DNA of 64,000 bases from Dimorphilus gyrociliatus. Taxonomy: Eukaryota; Annelida; Polychaeta; Dinophilidae. The first letter of the stretch is position 1, and each line of letters starts with the position of its first letter. The position numbers and the translations under genes were made by a program. This document shows positions 1 to 12,078 of this stretch, one piece after another. The notes under the pieces were generated by a model that had not been told where the DNA came from, did no database searches, and was given only the letters and a program-made list of their open reading frames with translations. The DNA is taken from contig CAJFCJ010000019.1 in the NCBI GenBank assembly GCA_904063045.1, positions 2,123,700-2,187,699 of the forward strand. Reading direction: 5' to 3'.

Positions 1-250
1 CGTAATTCTCGTATATAATTAAATTCTCTAAATGTTTAAAGATATCATTCCTTGGTAGACCTCTGTTTTTATAATAAAACTCGGTTGATATTAAGCAAAA
101 CATACTTGGAATATCCTTACTTTCCCCTCAGTTCTTCGGGTACATGTTTACTTAGTCTTTCTCTCTTTCGCTCCTCTCTCTCATCCTCCCATTTTCTATT
201 CAAATATTTGACCGGTAAAATTCCATTTAATTAGTTAATAAATGATTATA
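1..250. other. AT-rich flank, no gene seen
   Basis: Low-complexity T-rich sequence upstream of the first gene's stop. Short open frames here have no recognisable content and no splice partners. Probably the 3' flank of the small gene that follows. Confidence 0.4.
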
Positions 251-541
251 TTACTTGTTAATTCTATCCAATATTTCATTATTTTCATTAACCTTCTCTT
301 CTAAAGTTGCCAGCATAGGATTCATGAAGCTCTTTAATAAAAATAACACACAATAACAAAAAAATTCAAAACAGTTTCAACTCTTTACCTTGTAAAATTT
401 CTTTTCCAAAACATTGTTGAACTCTGTGTCAGGTTTTTTGGAATTCGTCAGCAACGGTGCCTTAGCGTCTTCTACTTTTCCACTACTTTCCTGTTGTTTT
501 GAGGCAGTTTTTTCCAAATTTTTCCCATTTTCTGCGGCCAT
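251..541 (-). CDS. Small conserved-looking orphan protein, 77 aa, two exons
   Basis: I do not recognise the family. Two exons join cleanly: 541-389 and 331-251, with donor AAG|GTAAAG and acceptor TTTATTAAAG, phase 0. The result starts MAAENGKNLEKT and ends with EEKVNENNEILDRINK, a short heptad-like helix. Composition is Lys/Glu/Asn-rich, with no signal peptide or membrane segment, so a small soluble or coiled-coil adaptor is plausible. An upstream in-frame ATG at 574 would add 11 residues; I prefer 541 because its context is ordinary and the extra residues look like 5' leader. It lies head to head with the ARB2A homologue, about 745 bases away. Function unknown. Confidence 0.55.
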
Positions 542-1286
542 TTTTACACGCTGGCAGCGTCTAGCAGAATACAATCTAACAAAACTCCTAAAATTAGTTC
601 TATCACTTTACGACACTATTCATTAAGTTTGTTAAATAAGTCTTGATTGGAATAGGTAGTATACAGATCGCTGATTGGTTGGAGTCAACACAAAAATTTC
701 ATTTAAAGCGCAAACATTTTTGCGTTAATGTTATCAAAAGAGAACAATCTATATCAATTCCGAAATCAATTAAATGTATTAAATAATGGTGGGTTTAACC
801 CAAAAATATCAACACATTTACATTCTTAAGTTTCGATGTGAAACAATTAAAATTGTACTATTTATTACTTTGTTTGTTTAATAAGTGCTTTTGAATCTTC
901 TACCCCTGATTATTGAAGTTTTAATAGCAACTTAAACTTAATTCAGTAAAAGAAAAGTCTTTATTCAAACTGAAATTAGATTAATCGACGACCAACAACA
1001 AATTGCAGCGACATCTTTTATTATTGATTAATGGAACTGAATCACCTGAAGACTTTGTTAAGTTTATTGTTTAATCACAGTGTTTCAATCGCATCATCAC
1101 CGTTTAGGGTAATTATCTTAAAATTTTAATTTCCATTTGTTTTTTACATATTGATTTCGTGACTAATCGTAGAGTTTGCGAACTTAAATGTTAAGAATAC
1201 TTGAGCGATAATGTAGTAATGTTAGTCTATAATTTTAGCTTTCAGTATTACTGCTAATATTTGAAATAGTTGGCGGTTATATAAAT
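542..1286. promoter_or_regulatory. Shared upstream region of two divergent genes
   Basis: This stretch lies between the small orphan (-) and the ARB2A homologue (+). A GATTGGTT (reverse CCAAT) box sits near 676-683, about 135 bases upstream of the orphan's ATG; the same GCTGATTGGTTG string recurs near 33611. Otherwise AT-rich with no coding signal. Promoter role is inferred from position. Confidence 0.35.
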
Positions 1287-2522
1287 ATGGAAGACAGTAA
1301 ATCGTCCACTTACACTCCAATGGAAGATGGAGGACCACCATCAAGATGTGGTAGAGAACCGGAAACAGGATCTGAAAAAAAAAGAGACTCTTCAAACGTC
1401 TGCTCGTCAAAACAAACTTATAATTCAAGAGAATTAAACGAAGGAGAAATATCAGCAAAAAAAGCTAAAACAGAAACATCGAATGCTGAAAAAATTTTAG
1501 CAAAAGACTACGGCTATTATTTTAACGACAGTAAGTTAAAACTATTTTACAATTGCATATGCGATATTCATTGGCTTTTTTAGATGGTGAATTAGTTCAT
1601 AATGATACAAAAGATAAGTTCGTTTATGAATTCTATGATCAAAAATCTAAAAATCAAGAAAGATACGAAAATATTGGTGACGTAAGTAATTCCTTAATAA
1701 TATATTTATTAAAAATTATTAAATTTTGATTTAATTGCTAATTAGCTAATAACAGAGATTATTTATGAAAAACTAGAATCCGAGTTCAAATTAAAAAAAT
1801 ATAATATGAAGGGTAGACCATTTCAAAATTCAGACGACAAAGATGGATTCGTATTTGCTACAGATGATTTCAATCAAAAAGATAAGATTTTACTTCTTAT
1901 ACATGGTTCAGGAGTTGTTAGAGCCGGCCAATGGGCAAGACGATTAATTATAAATGAAAGCTTAAAAACTGGAACTCAGTTTGAATATATTAAGAGAGGT
2001 ATAGAGGAAAACTTTGGCGTTATAGTACTTAATACGAATCATAACAAGAATAAACATGGTGAAAAATTCGACTTGTCGGAAACTCCGGAAAGGCATGGTG
2101 AAAATGTTTGGAAATACTTTGTGGAGGATTTGAAAAATACTCAAGTAGCAATAGTGGCTCATAGTTATGGAGGAGTTGTAACTAGCGTAAGATTCTTTTA
2201 ACGTATACCTTTCAATCTTGGTATATTTATCTCTTTCTCTCTATAGGCAATAATGAAAAAATATAAACAATCTTGCGAAGAAAAGGTGTTTGCTGTTGCT
2301 TTCACGGATGCCATAGATTATGGAACTCCTAAGTTTCTTAAACATAAAGTTAAAAATTGGGTTACTTCCAAAGAAAAACTAGGATCGAAATTAACTGAGA
2401 GAAACTCGGAAATTGTTGAAATGTTTTCTGCCGGTACAACGGCACATGAGGAAACATCAGCTTCGGCTTTTGAGGAAGTTTTTAATTTTATATTACATTC
2501 ACTGGCCAATAACGGAAAGTGA
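1287..2522 (+). CDS. ARB2A: ARB2A (FAM172A) homologue, alpha/beta-hydrolase fold
   Basis: Four exons (1287-1530, 1584-1681, 1758-2186, 2247-2522) give 348 aa, against about 416 in mammals. The third exon uses acceptor ACAGAG; the CAG two bases earlier would break frame. After a low-complexity N-terminus the protein matches the Arb2 domain, with LLLIHGSGVVRAGQWARRLI, then LNTNHN and AHSYGG, the last like a hydrolase nucleophile elbow. Known relatives are fission-yeast Arb2 (Argonaute/heterochromatin complex) and vertebrate FAM172A (splicing and chromatin regulation). Whether it has hydrolase activity is uncertain in the family. The stop AAGTGA is followed by a convergent gene 234 bases away. 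Confidence 0.88.
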
Positions 2523-2756
2523 TAATGACAATTTTCAATAGTTGACTTTCTTTATATACATTTTACGTATATTAGATGCGCAAGTCTCATATCCTAATAC
2601 ACTGTATATATATACAGATACATATTAATATCTTGCTTTTGTTGAAAGTCTTAATTTGAAATTTATTCCACTATCATTATCGATTCAAGAAACCTAAACA
2701 AACAAAAATTAAATTATAACCAATATTTCAATAAGGAGAAGAGGGAATTATATATT

Positions 2757-3661
2757 TTAACTCAGCTCCCTTTTCTTATTATCAATTAAAGATTTCCAAT
2801 CATCGGACCAGCTCTCTAATACTGATTTTGCTGAAGTTTTCCTGCCGGGTGCTCTAATTGAGGTATTATGGCATGCTCTAAAGAGAATGTGATCCCAAGG
2901 AGGGGATTTTAAAGCTCCAAATATTCTAGGTTTATCATCAATAAGCAAATTTCCATAGACAACAGTTTTATCTCTTGTTAGTATCAATTTATCAATCCAA
3001 GATCTACCAAAGTACTGTTCAACCCATTGAAACTATAAAAAACAAAATAGTTTTTACGTATGAATGACGTATAACAAAAAAAGTATTAATTTGCCTTTTC
3101 AACAGCGCAATATTTGTATGACCTCATCGGACTCGTGCATAAGAATACACTGACTCTGTTAACAAAATTTTTCTATTATTAATCAAGGATACTAGAAGAA
3201 CATTCAATTTTTTGATAACTTAATAGTATTATTATCTTTATCAGTTGATTGTTTTTTTTTTATAGTATTTATATAAAAAATAAATAAAAGTTGTACCCAT
3301 CCATTCCACTCATTTCCTTAAGACTATCAATTGCTTTGGGAATTGGTGGAATATTCTGAAAAAAACCTTCGGATGAAAAAATTGATTTAGCCTTGTTTCC
3401 ATATTCTTCTCCTAATTCTGAATATTGATCTGTCAGATAGAATTGATTCCTTTTTCCTAGGGCTATATATGGATCTTCGGGGTAAATCTTTTGATAGCAT
3501 TCCAAAAAGTATCCCTCGAAATCGCATATAACGCAATCCATGTCAACAAGAACAACCATATTTGAATTGCGTAGATGTCTCGTTGCCATACTCTTTAAAG
3601 CGCTACAATGAAATTGTCGAAAAATTTTCACTACTAATCCATAATTTCTTAAAAAGCGCAT
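2757..3661 (-). CDS. NT5C: 5'(3')-deoxyribonucleotidase, possibly mitochondrial
   Basis: HAD-superfamily phosphatase that removes phosphate from deoxyribonucleoside monophosphates, limiting dNTP pools. Exons 3661-3297, 3155-3095 and 3032-2757 give 233 aa, the family's normal size. HAD motif I is VLVDMDCVICDFEG; motif II is FLCTSP; motif III/IV are LTRDKT and LLIDDKP; the C-terminal SWSDDWKSLID is typical. The first 35 residues are basic and free of acids, as in the mitochondrial NT5M presequence, so mitochondrial import is possible; a downstream ATG just before VVLVDMD could give a cytosolic form. The second intron starts with GC instead of GT. The call as NT5C/NT5M is firm, the choice between them is not. 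Confidence 0.93.
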
Positions 3662-4235
3662 AGCTGAAAATTGGATAATTCTTAATAGTTTGGTAAAAAC
3701 AATATACTAGGCAAACACCAATTTCTCTTATTTTTTCATTTAATGTTTTGTATCCTCGAAGGGTCTAAATGCGTAGCAAAAGATTAAGATAACAGGGCGT
3801 TGCAACTTACACAATAATGACAACTTATGGGTTTCGAAGTAGTGTATTAACAACACTTCATAAATAAAATCCTTCAGTTCAAAATTTTAATTTGCTACAG
3901 AAATCGGCAAAAACTGATGTGAAAAGGAATGGTCTTAGTGGTCACTAACCTAAGTATTCGTTTCCTATGGACTACGCATTATGTTAGAACAAATTTCCCC
4001 AAGAGCGAAAATACAAATAGCGCTTGTCTCACTTTTAATTATTGATTATCAATAAGTTTCAGTTTATGCATGTCTTGAAAGAGCAAACGATTTTGTCGAC
4101 GGTCCTTAATTCTAACATAGAAATGAATGCTGAAACTATTTAAATATGATAAGTTTGCAGAAACTTCACCGACAAAGTTTATTAATTGCATGTAATTCAC
4201 TGAGATTGCATAATTTTAAAGTTACTTTTCAAAAT
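3662..4235. other. Intergenic, probable NT5C promoter and STYXL1 3' flank
   Basis: About 570 bases between two genes on the minus strand. No coding frame or RNA gene seen. It must contain the start region of the deoxyribonucleotidase gene and the 3' end of STYXL1. Confidence 0.4.
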
Positions 4236-5457
4236 TTAATAGCCAAGCTGACATAATGTTGTTCTCTCTACGGGTGGGGGCAGAGCACTATCCTCCTCTT
4301 GTTTAAGCTTTGCTAATTGTTCCTCATATTGAGTAAAAATTTTATCTTCGTATAAAATCAACGCATCAATATAGACTTTCAAAGGTTCCGCCCATGGACT
4401 ACATGCTCTTAAATCTGCTCTAGCCTCCCTTAAAGGTATCATTCTTTCTTTCATTATACACGCTAGACAGAATGCCGACGATCTACTCATTCCTTTATCC
4501 GAAAATACCAAAACTCTCCCGCCTAAATACTTGTGGCTCTGAATAAAGTTAGTAACATCGTCAAAATACGGATTTATATCTGAGGAATTTTCATCATTGA
4601 CGTAAACTTGAACTAAATTTTTACCCACATCGCAGAAACTATTCAATGAAATGGTTTTATAAATATATGCTTTCTTATATAGTAACCTATTCAATTATAC
4701 TAACAAAGTTCCAGGAGTTTGTGTACAGTTTACATGTCCAGTTATTTTTAAGTCTTTTTGAATGTAAGCTGCATTAGCTTGACGCCAATCACCGAGATAA
4801 AGGAGGTTTGGTATAACTTCTATTGGATAGGTTTTAAATTCATCCAATTCCTTAGGTGTCCACAAAATCTTTTGCGTTCTCATAAAAGGGTATAAAGCGG
4901 AAAAATGCTCGTAACCACCCTTCAGAATTAAAACTGTAAATCTACTGCCCATTAGCCATATTCTTTGACTGCAAGTGATGGCGTCTCCTATAGGGGTTTA
5001 CATAAAAAAATTAATAAGCAAATACAAAATAAATGAAATATTGATATTTGCAATTTTTAGAACAGTACCATTGTCTCTTATAGATGCAGTATTATTATCG
5101 TAAATAATTATTGTCTGTTTACATTCCAATTCCGCTTCTTCTGGAACTATATATTCGTTATGTTCATTCTATTGGGTGTTTTTTTTTTCCAAAGTGAAAA
5201 ATTGGCTTAAAAAATTAATTACAAAGATAACTCACCATTTTACAATTTTTCGCCATTAATATATGACTTTCATTAAAGTCATGCTCGCTTCTTGAATCTA
5301 AAATTATAAAGATCTTTAACGAAAAAAAGAGGATAATTGAAACCCGGTTCATACCTAATAAAAGTACATAATTAGGATCGCTAATTGCTGGATATTGGCC
5401 TTTCCTATTTATTAAATTGTAAAGTTCAGTTGGAAGTATAAAGTCAATTGGTTTCAT
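4236..5457 (-). CDS. STYXL1: STYXL1-like pseudophosphatase (rhodanese + inactive DUSP)
   Basis: Five exons (5457-5355, 5297-5236, 5168-5069, 4987-4705, 4638-4236) give 316 aa, matching human STYXL1 (about 313). The start is set by MKPIDFILPTELYNLI, which aligns to the family N-terminus. A rhodanese/CDC25-like domain (to residue about 150, with VLILKGGYEHFSALYPF) is followed by a dual-specificity phosphatase fold. The P-loop reads FSDKGMSRSS: the catalytic Cys of HCxxGxxR is Ser, as in vertebrate STYXL1, so catalysis is not expected. The last intron (4704-4639) is 66 bases and contains an in-frame TAA, so reading through it would truncate the protein. Vertebrate STYXL1 binds stress-granule and chaperonin partners; the role here is inferred. 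Confidence 0.92.
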
Positions 5458-6299
5458 GATGTTAGCAAACGTTTCTCTCTTATTCGCAAATAATAAAGGA
5501 GGTGGACGATTTGTTTGTATTGACAGTGCGTATCCATAGCAACAGCCAAGAAGAGAAAGATCTATTGAAATCGAAAATAAAGAAACAAATTGATTCAAAT
5601 ACGCTATAATTTAAAATTTACACGAAAAAAATGGATTTCTTTAAGTGGAAAAATAAGAGAAATTTTAGGGAAGGTTACGGGGAAAGGAGGTGATATTAAC
5701 TGTTTAAAATGCTGAAAACGGAACTATTCTAATGTAAAAAACCCATTTAAAGAGGATATGAGAATTTTTTGATAATTATACAACAAACAGAATATTCATT
5801 TTATAAATAATATACTGTATACCTAATATATAGACTTATTTAAAAGACGGTGCTTTTACAAATCATCATAAGAGAGAGAGAGGAGCAAAGCTAACAATTA
5901 AAGACAAGCTTAAAAATCAATAAATTATTATTTGTTACAATAAAATATATATATATAGTATTTATATCTTAATACTTTTATTTTAGCAATTGTTTTTGTT
6001 TCGTAAGAGATAACTTAAGTTTTAATGTAAATATCATGAGAAATTAAAGATATATATATATATATTCGGTTAATTTTCTCATAGATGATAAAGCTTTTTT
6101 TATCATTTTTTTAATTGGTAACAAGAGGGAATTGACCTAAGTTGAACGTTTTGTATCAAACATGTAGTTTCATAGGCTTAGTATTTTGAATACGAAGATG
6201 CGCTTTCTCATTGATAACCTTCACCTTGTTTGGACAGCAGACGACTGTCGAAGGTGATTAAAATCGTCTTCGCTAAATTCCTTGCATTCTTGATACTAA
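5458..6299. promoter_or_regulatory. Divergent promoter region of STYXL1 and TMEM94
   Basis: The two genes are head to head. Near 5530-5543 the sequence GTATCCATAGCAAC is one mismatch from an RFX X-box. The rest is AT-rich with several TATATA runs around 5945-6065 and no coding frame. Confidence 0.4.
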
Positions 6300-9200
6300 A
6301 TGGTAAGAATTACTAATCATCAAGCTATTATTTACCAAAAATTAAGTTTACGTAGGCTAGTTATGATTAAATGATGCATTTCGTATATTTCTTACTAAAA
6401 TCCTAATTATTTTTCAGGATCCAACTAATTATAAAGGCTTTAAAAGTAAAGATGCTCTGAATATTTTAAAAAGCGAATTAGAAGATGAACTTAGGGAACA
6501 TATAGCAGCTAATAAACCGAAAAAATCGTCTCTTCCTTGCGTCTCTTTTTTAAGATTAAAAGACGTTCAGTCTCAGCTAAGTTGGGTTGGCGTATCTTAT
6601 ATCATTATCGGCTGTGCACTTCTGATAATTGCTTATCTTTGCCAGATCCATCCGTAAGATATAGTAAAATTAATAAAAGTTTAATATTATTAATGAATTT
6701 TTATGCATTATTTGTGCTTTCAGCAATAATTGGATAATTGGACAAGTTTTTGTTCTTGTCTTATGTTTACTAGTCAATTTTTTTATTGCAAGTTGGATTC
6801 ATTTAGAAAAGAGGAATGAATTAGTAAGAAGAGTGCGTAATGCTATTAGTTCCGTAGAAGGTAACAGACAAATGATACAATTATTAAATATACTGTATCA
6901 CCTCTATTTCATTCGCTAACAAATACAATTCTTAAAATTAATTATAATCTTTAGAATGTGCCCAAAATTCTAATTGGACCTATTCAGACTACATCGACTT
7001 GAACTGTCCCTTATCACCTTGTGTTAGTTTACAGTGGACGATAAGGGATGATGAATTAGTTAATCTACCAGTCACGTTACTAGTTGAAGGAGATACAATC
7101 CTTCTTCGGCCTGGTCAGCATGTTCCTGGCGCATGTCAGATATTGGAGGTAGAAAATTTAATATATATGCAAAAGCGTACACATGTATTGACAACTTAAT
7201 TAATTACCTAATTAAGTTTTCTAAAATTAAGCCTTTTCTTTTTCTTTTGCAAAACCAAGCTATTATTCTATTCTTTTCAGTCAAAGAATAATTACGCTAC
7301 AGAACTTCGTGCAGGAGACATTTTTTCACCTAAAATTCTATCGGAAGACGTTCAACAACCTACCTGTAGAGAATCCTTAAAACCAGTTTATTACATGATG
7401 AAAGAAACTCCATTCTGTTCAACTTTAAAGCAAATATTAAATAATAATTCAAAAAGATTGCCGAGTGTCTTGGAGAAGGAGTTGAATTGGTGCTATTCAA
7501 GATGCGTTGAATTTATTTTAATACCAGGAATGTTTGTAAGTTTAAAGAGAAATTGTAATAGCATTTATTGTCTTTTTTTATATTGTCTCTTTTTATTCTA
7601 TTTGGACTAGTTGGTTACCGGTTTAATAGGAGTCTTTAGATATTGTCTTAACGGTGAAGAAGGTGGCTATTGGACAGACGTATTTTTAGTTATACCAGTA
7701 ATTATTATAGAATTGCTAATGAAAATGTTTAATTTACATAAATTTACATAAATTCCTAATATTTTTAGATTAATTGCGTATTACCATTCTTCTGTTTAAT
7801 CTTGCCATCATTATGGATATTTTTATATTGTTTTGGTATTGTACTAATACTTGCTCGTTTCGAGTATAGCATCAAAGTAAGTTAATTCGTTTATTTAATA
7901 GAATAATTAATTAATTAATATATTATACAGGGAAACGATACGAATAGCCTTAAAATTGGTGATTTGTTGAAGAACACTTGTAATTTTATATTAGGAAAGC
8001 ATAATAATCTATGTTGGACTAGCAATGTTTGTCACGCTCTTGGTCATCTTACAGTTCGTATTCTATTTCCCAAGAAAATGCATCACATTAATAATTTTCT
8101 TTCCTATCTGAAAATATCTTCTTAAATAATATAGTCTCTATGCTGCGTTGACAAAAAAGGAATTCTATCCTGGCCGAATCCAACAGCGGAGAAAATTTTC
8201 TTCCTCAGGAATGAAAAAGCACCAAAAACTCGTCAAAATTATCATTCAGACACCGAAGTAAATAATACTACCAACAATCCACTTATAGTGGTATCGGAAG
8301 GCGAAGAAGAAAAGGCTTATGCTGATGGCGGTATATTTGCATAATTATATAATGTTTAATGTAATTTAGCTCTCTCTTTCTTTCCCTTTTAGTCGATTAT
8401 GAATTTGAAAGTCGTTTTGAGGTATTAGATTTAACTCAGGATCCAACTGTAAGATTATAGTTGTTAATTGAAAATTAAACATTTATTCTCTTATTTCTCT
8501 TACTGAAATAGAATGAAAATAGTCTAGCATTTGACGATCCCAAGTGGAAATTTTACATTAATTCATTAAAACCATTGGTATGTATAATAAGATATAATTT
8601 TTCGATCATAGATAGATTCATCTTTTATCTAATAGTATCATCATTATTTATAGGGTTTAAATATTCTTTTAAATTCCTGTAATGATAATACCGTCCAAGA
8701 ATATACCAGATTCGCTGATCATACAACCTGCACATCAATGAAGCGTGAGGAGATGATTCCAGTTCTTAATAGGCGGTACGTAAAGCGTAAAAACTAATTT
8801 TAGACAATATAATTAGATGTAGTAGTCGAACAGTCTTAGAGTCATCGAACTGCTAGCTACGGTTAGGAAAAGGTATAGTTATTGATAAATAAATAAACAA
8901 AAATACACCAATAAATAAATTTTATATTATAAACAAATATGAATAAATAGAGGCCATAACTAATCGCGATAAATGAATAAAAAAAAAAAGAAAAGAAAAT
9001 CTTTTTTCTTAATTGTGCCGAGTGCTGTGATTAATTTTCATTATTAGCTACTAGTATTTACTATTTGCTATTATCAACAAGATATGGATTATCCTTATCC
9101 TTATCAATATAATCCAATATATATATATATATATATAAATATAAATATATATTAGAGCTTTATATAATTTTTTATATGATTTTTGTTTTTCCTATTTGAA

Positions 9201-11755
9201 TCAATCCTTATTTTCTATCAATTTATTCAAATAATATATATTTACCATAATTAATTAGTTAATTTATTTATTTATTCGATTAATTTTCTCAATGTTTTTT
9301 TTTTTTGGTGTTTTTAATTTTGTTCTAATTAGAACAAAAAATTTATTTTCTCTAATGATTTTTCGTTCTTTTTTTTAATAAAAAAAAATATATAGATGCT
9401 TCTGCGAATTGGCCCGACAAATTGGATTTCGTGATGGAGCAACAAAAAATTTTCGTACAATAAATTCATTTGCTATGTATAGGAATTCTGTACGGTTTTT
9501 CACATATATATATATATATATTTATTATTATTCAATGATTTTACATTCTAAAACAAACTGCAGGCTACAGATTCCGGTTTCCGAGATATTAATCAACGTT
9601 CAAGAAGTATTATTCAATATAAAATGCCGACTCCTAATATCTTTTCGGTTTTGGCTGAGGATGAACAACTTCAAATTAATCAGTTAATGTCACATGGTAC
9701 AGCTGATTTATTATTAGACACCTGTACTGACTTCTGGGATGGAGAGGATGTTGGAATCCTCAGCGAAAGTGACCGTAACAAGATTCTGGATTTTTATCAA
9801 AGAACTTCAATGAGTGCCTATTGCACTGCTTTTGCTTATCGACCCTTATCAGTCAAACATGATTCTGAGAAGAGAGACATTTATATTGAAATACCTGAGG
9901 GTATCTCAATTCACGATCACGACACACTTTCTTTGAAGAGTTCTTTATCAATTTGCGATGATGTAGATAACAAATATGGCTTACAAAGCCATCAGGTTTT
10001 TATTGGAATGATTACGATGCAATACCAAGCCCAACAAGATGTCGTTGGCCTTATAGAAGATCTAGAAAAAGCATGTATTAGATTCGTCCATTTCTCGAAA
10101 GAAAATGAGCTTCGTAGTCGTGTATTTAGTGAGAAAATGGGCCTAGAAGCCGGTTGGAATTGCCATATATCGCTTGAGAATAATCCAGATAATAATTTTG
10201 AGAGTTTCGAATTATTGGCGGAAGAGACCCAAAATCGAACTAGTATTGATGAGAAATTTGACGAGGATTATGGATTGATGAATCGAGCTAAATTACCAAG
10301 AGGTATTAAGAATGTAAGACCTCATTTAAAGAAGGTTGATAATGTTCCTTTACTCGTTTCCCTGTTCACCGATTGCACTCCTGATACTATTAAAGAGATG
10401 ATTGAAATTCTTCAAGAGAACAATGACGTTGCAGTGTGTATGGGTAGTTCCGTTTCATCTCACAATTCAAGCTGCTTCCTTCAATCCGACGCTAGTATTG
10501 CTATTGAACCATTGTACCCTTCCGTTTGTTTGCAAAAGAATGAAAATAATAAGACTTTGCGACCCCAAAAGCTACAAGCACTACTCAACTCATTACCTTG
10601 CGTTTTATCGTGCCATCGTTCTGATAAATTTGACATCATTAAGTTGATTGCGCTATCTAGGCACTGGTGTGAGATGACTAGACGAACTCTGCAATTCTTC
10701 TTTGCCAGCTATGCAGCCTTAGCGCTTTTACAGTTTTTGGCAGCAGTACTATGGTTACCACCTATTCTAGGCTTAGATCATGTACTTTGGATTACCTTCC
10801 TTGTTATTCCTATCATGTCTGTATCCGGTATTCGTATAAATTATGATAAAGATTACGAGCACCGAGCACTTGGAAAGCGATATAAAAATTTGATAAACTT
10901 CTTCTATTCAGCTTGGTTAGTTGGTGTAAGATTCCTGCCGATTCTTATCATATGTTTGATATGCCATGGTATGAATTTATATAGTTTTTGCAAGCAAATT
11001 CATCAGGTCCTACATAATACGAATCAAACCAATTATACTCACAACTGTCACATAATTCTTGGTAACAAAGACTACAGTGTTCAATATTCCTATAATGGAT
11101 GGTTGACAGGTTGGTAATAGCTTTTTTATGGAATATATTTGAATGTATAGTTGGGAAAAGATTTCATTAATCACTTATCCTTTCTTTCTTTTTTCTTGTA
11201 CAGATTTCCGAAAGCAGTTTATTTTGTGTCATAATTTCACAGCTTTTATATTCGTGTTAAATCTAGTGGTCACATCAGCTAGTTTTATGTATAAACTTCA
11301 ATATGTATGGAAAAAAGTACCGTTTATTAGCCCGCTTTGGTTAATTATTTCACTTCCTACGTAAGAATATTTATTTCAATCATCAAATTTTCATAAAAAA
11401 TTGGTTTCTATTAATTATTTATGTTTGCCCTTTATTCTTTTCAGATTATTGTTCCAACTTCTTTATTCTTTTATTGATATCACAATCAATAGTGATCAGT
11501 CCATTGTTGGCTCTCAAGTAAAACATATATCAACAGTATCATGGTGCTTAGCCGCAGCTTCCCCTCTCATTCAATTAATCGTCTGTGAGATTGTAAAATG
11601 GCAGGAAATAAGGTATGATTGTAGAAAATAAGATAAGCCTTTGATAAAATATGTCTAAATCTTATCAATTGAAATATTACAGATGGAATAAGCGATACGA
11701 AAGAAGAGTCAGATTAGACTTTGGAACAAAGTTGGGAATGAATTCACCTTTTTAA
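6300..11755 (+). CDS. TMEM94: TMEM94 (ERMA), P-type-ATPase-like ER magnesium transporter
   Basis: Seventeen coding exons sum to 3,621 bases, 1,206 aa. The first coding exon holds only ATG (6300-6302) before GTAAGA; exon 2 starts at 6418 with GATCCAAC. Other large exons include 7281-7535 and 9564-11109. Matches to human TMEM94 run the whole length: LVNLPVTLLVEGDTILLRPG (actuator-like), CCVDKKGILSWPNP (phosphorylation-site-like DKxG), SHGTADLLLDTCTDFWDG, SNRAKLPRGI-type NRAKLPRGIKNVRPHL, NVPLLVSLFTDCTP, and the C-terminus TKLGMNSPF identical to the vertebrate end. There are paired membrane segments near residues 75-120 and 250-320, and a C-terminal membrane block. Vertebrate TMEM94 was reported to load Mg2+ into the ER. 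A 620-base intron (8776-9395) is low-complexity. Confidence 0.95.
9116..9154. repeat. TA/TAA-rich microsatellite in a TMEM94 intron
   Basis: AT dinucleotide run with interruptions inside the 620-base intron between coding exons 12 and 13 of TMEM94. Confidence 0.75.
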
Positions 11756-12078
11756 CTACAATTGTTGCAATAAATTAAAACACTGATTTACACCTTTAGA
11801 GAATAAATTTATATTTGTTGTTAAATTACTCATTAATTATTTCGTAATTAGCTGAAATTATTCTTAATTAAAATTTCCCGAGCAATCTCTGCAAATGGCG
11901 CGCCTTTACAAGAGTTACTTTCGTACTTTTTTTATAGAACGCCTATGTAAAAAGCAAAAAATTAATTGTATTTTATTAAAAACACTACAAATGTATTCTG
12001 TAAAAAAAATAATTTCTGCTTTCTTTTATTTTTACAACCAAATGTGCCGGAAGTAAAGGAAAGGATTACAAACAAAAA
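11756..12078 (+). promoter_or_regulatory. KCTD promoter with ETS site
   Basis: A perfect CCGGAAGT ETS-type site lies at about 12047-12054, some 25 bases before the ATG. The rest is AT-rich. ETS sites close to start sites are typical of broadly expressed animal genes; function here is inferred. Confidence 0.4.

Noticed and set aside
4639-4704. In-frame TAA that appears to split STYXL1 into two frames
   Set aside because: A 66-base GT-AG intron covers it exactly and restores GTFFCDVGKNLV, which matches the vertebrate protein. An 18-base alternative intron is also possible but gives a poorer match.
7698-7768. Read-through of TMEM94 exon 6 into VIIIELLMKMF
   Set aside because: The frame hits a stop. 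Splicing at CCA|GTAATT restores the conserved INCVLP block with exact length agreement to the vertebrate protein.
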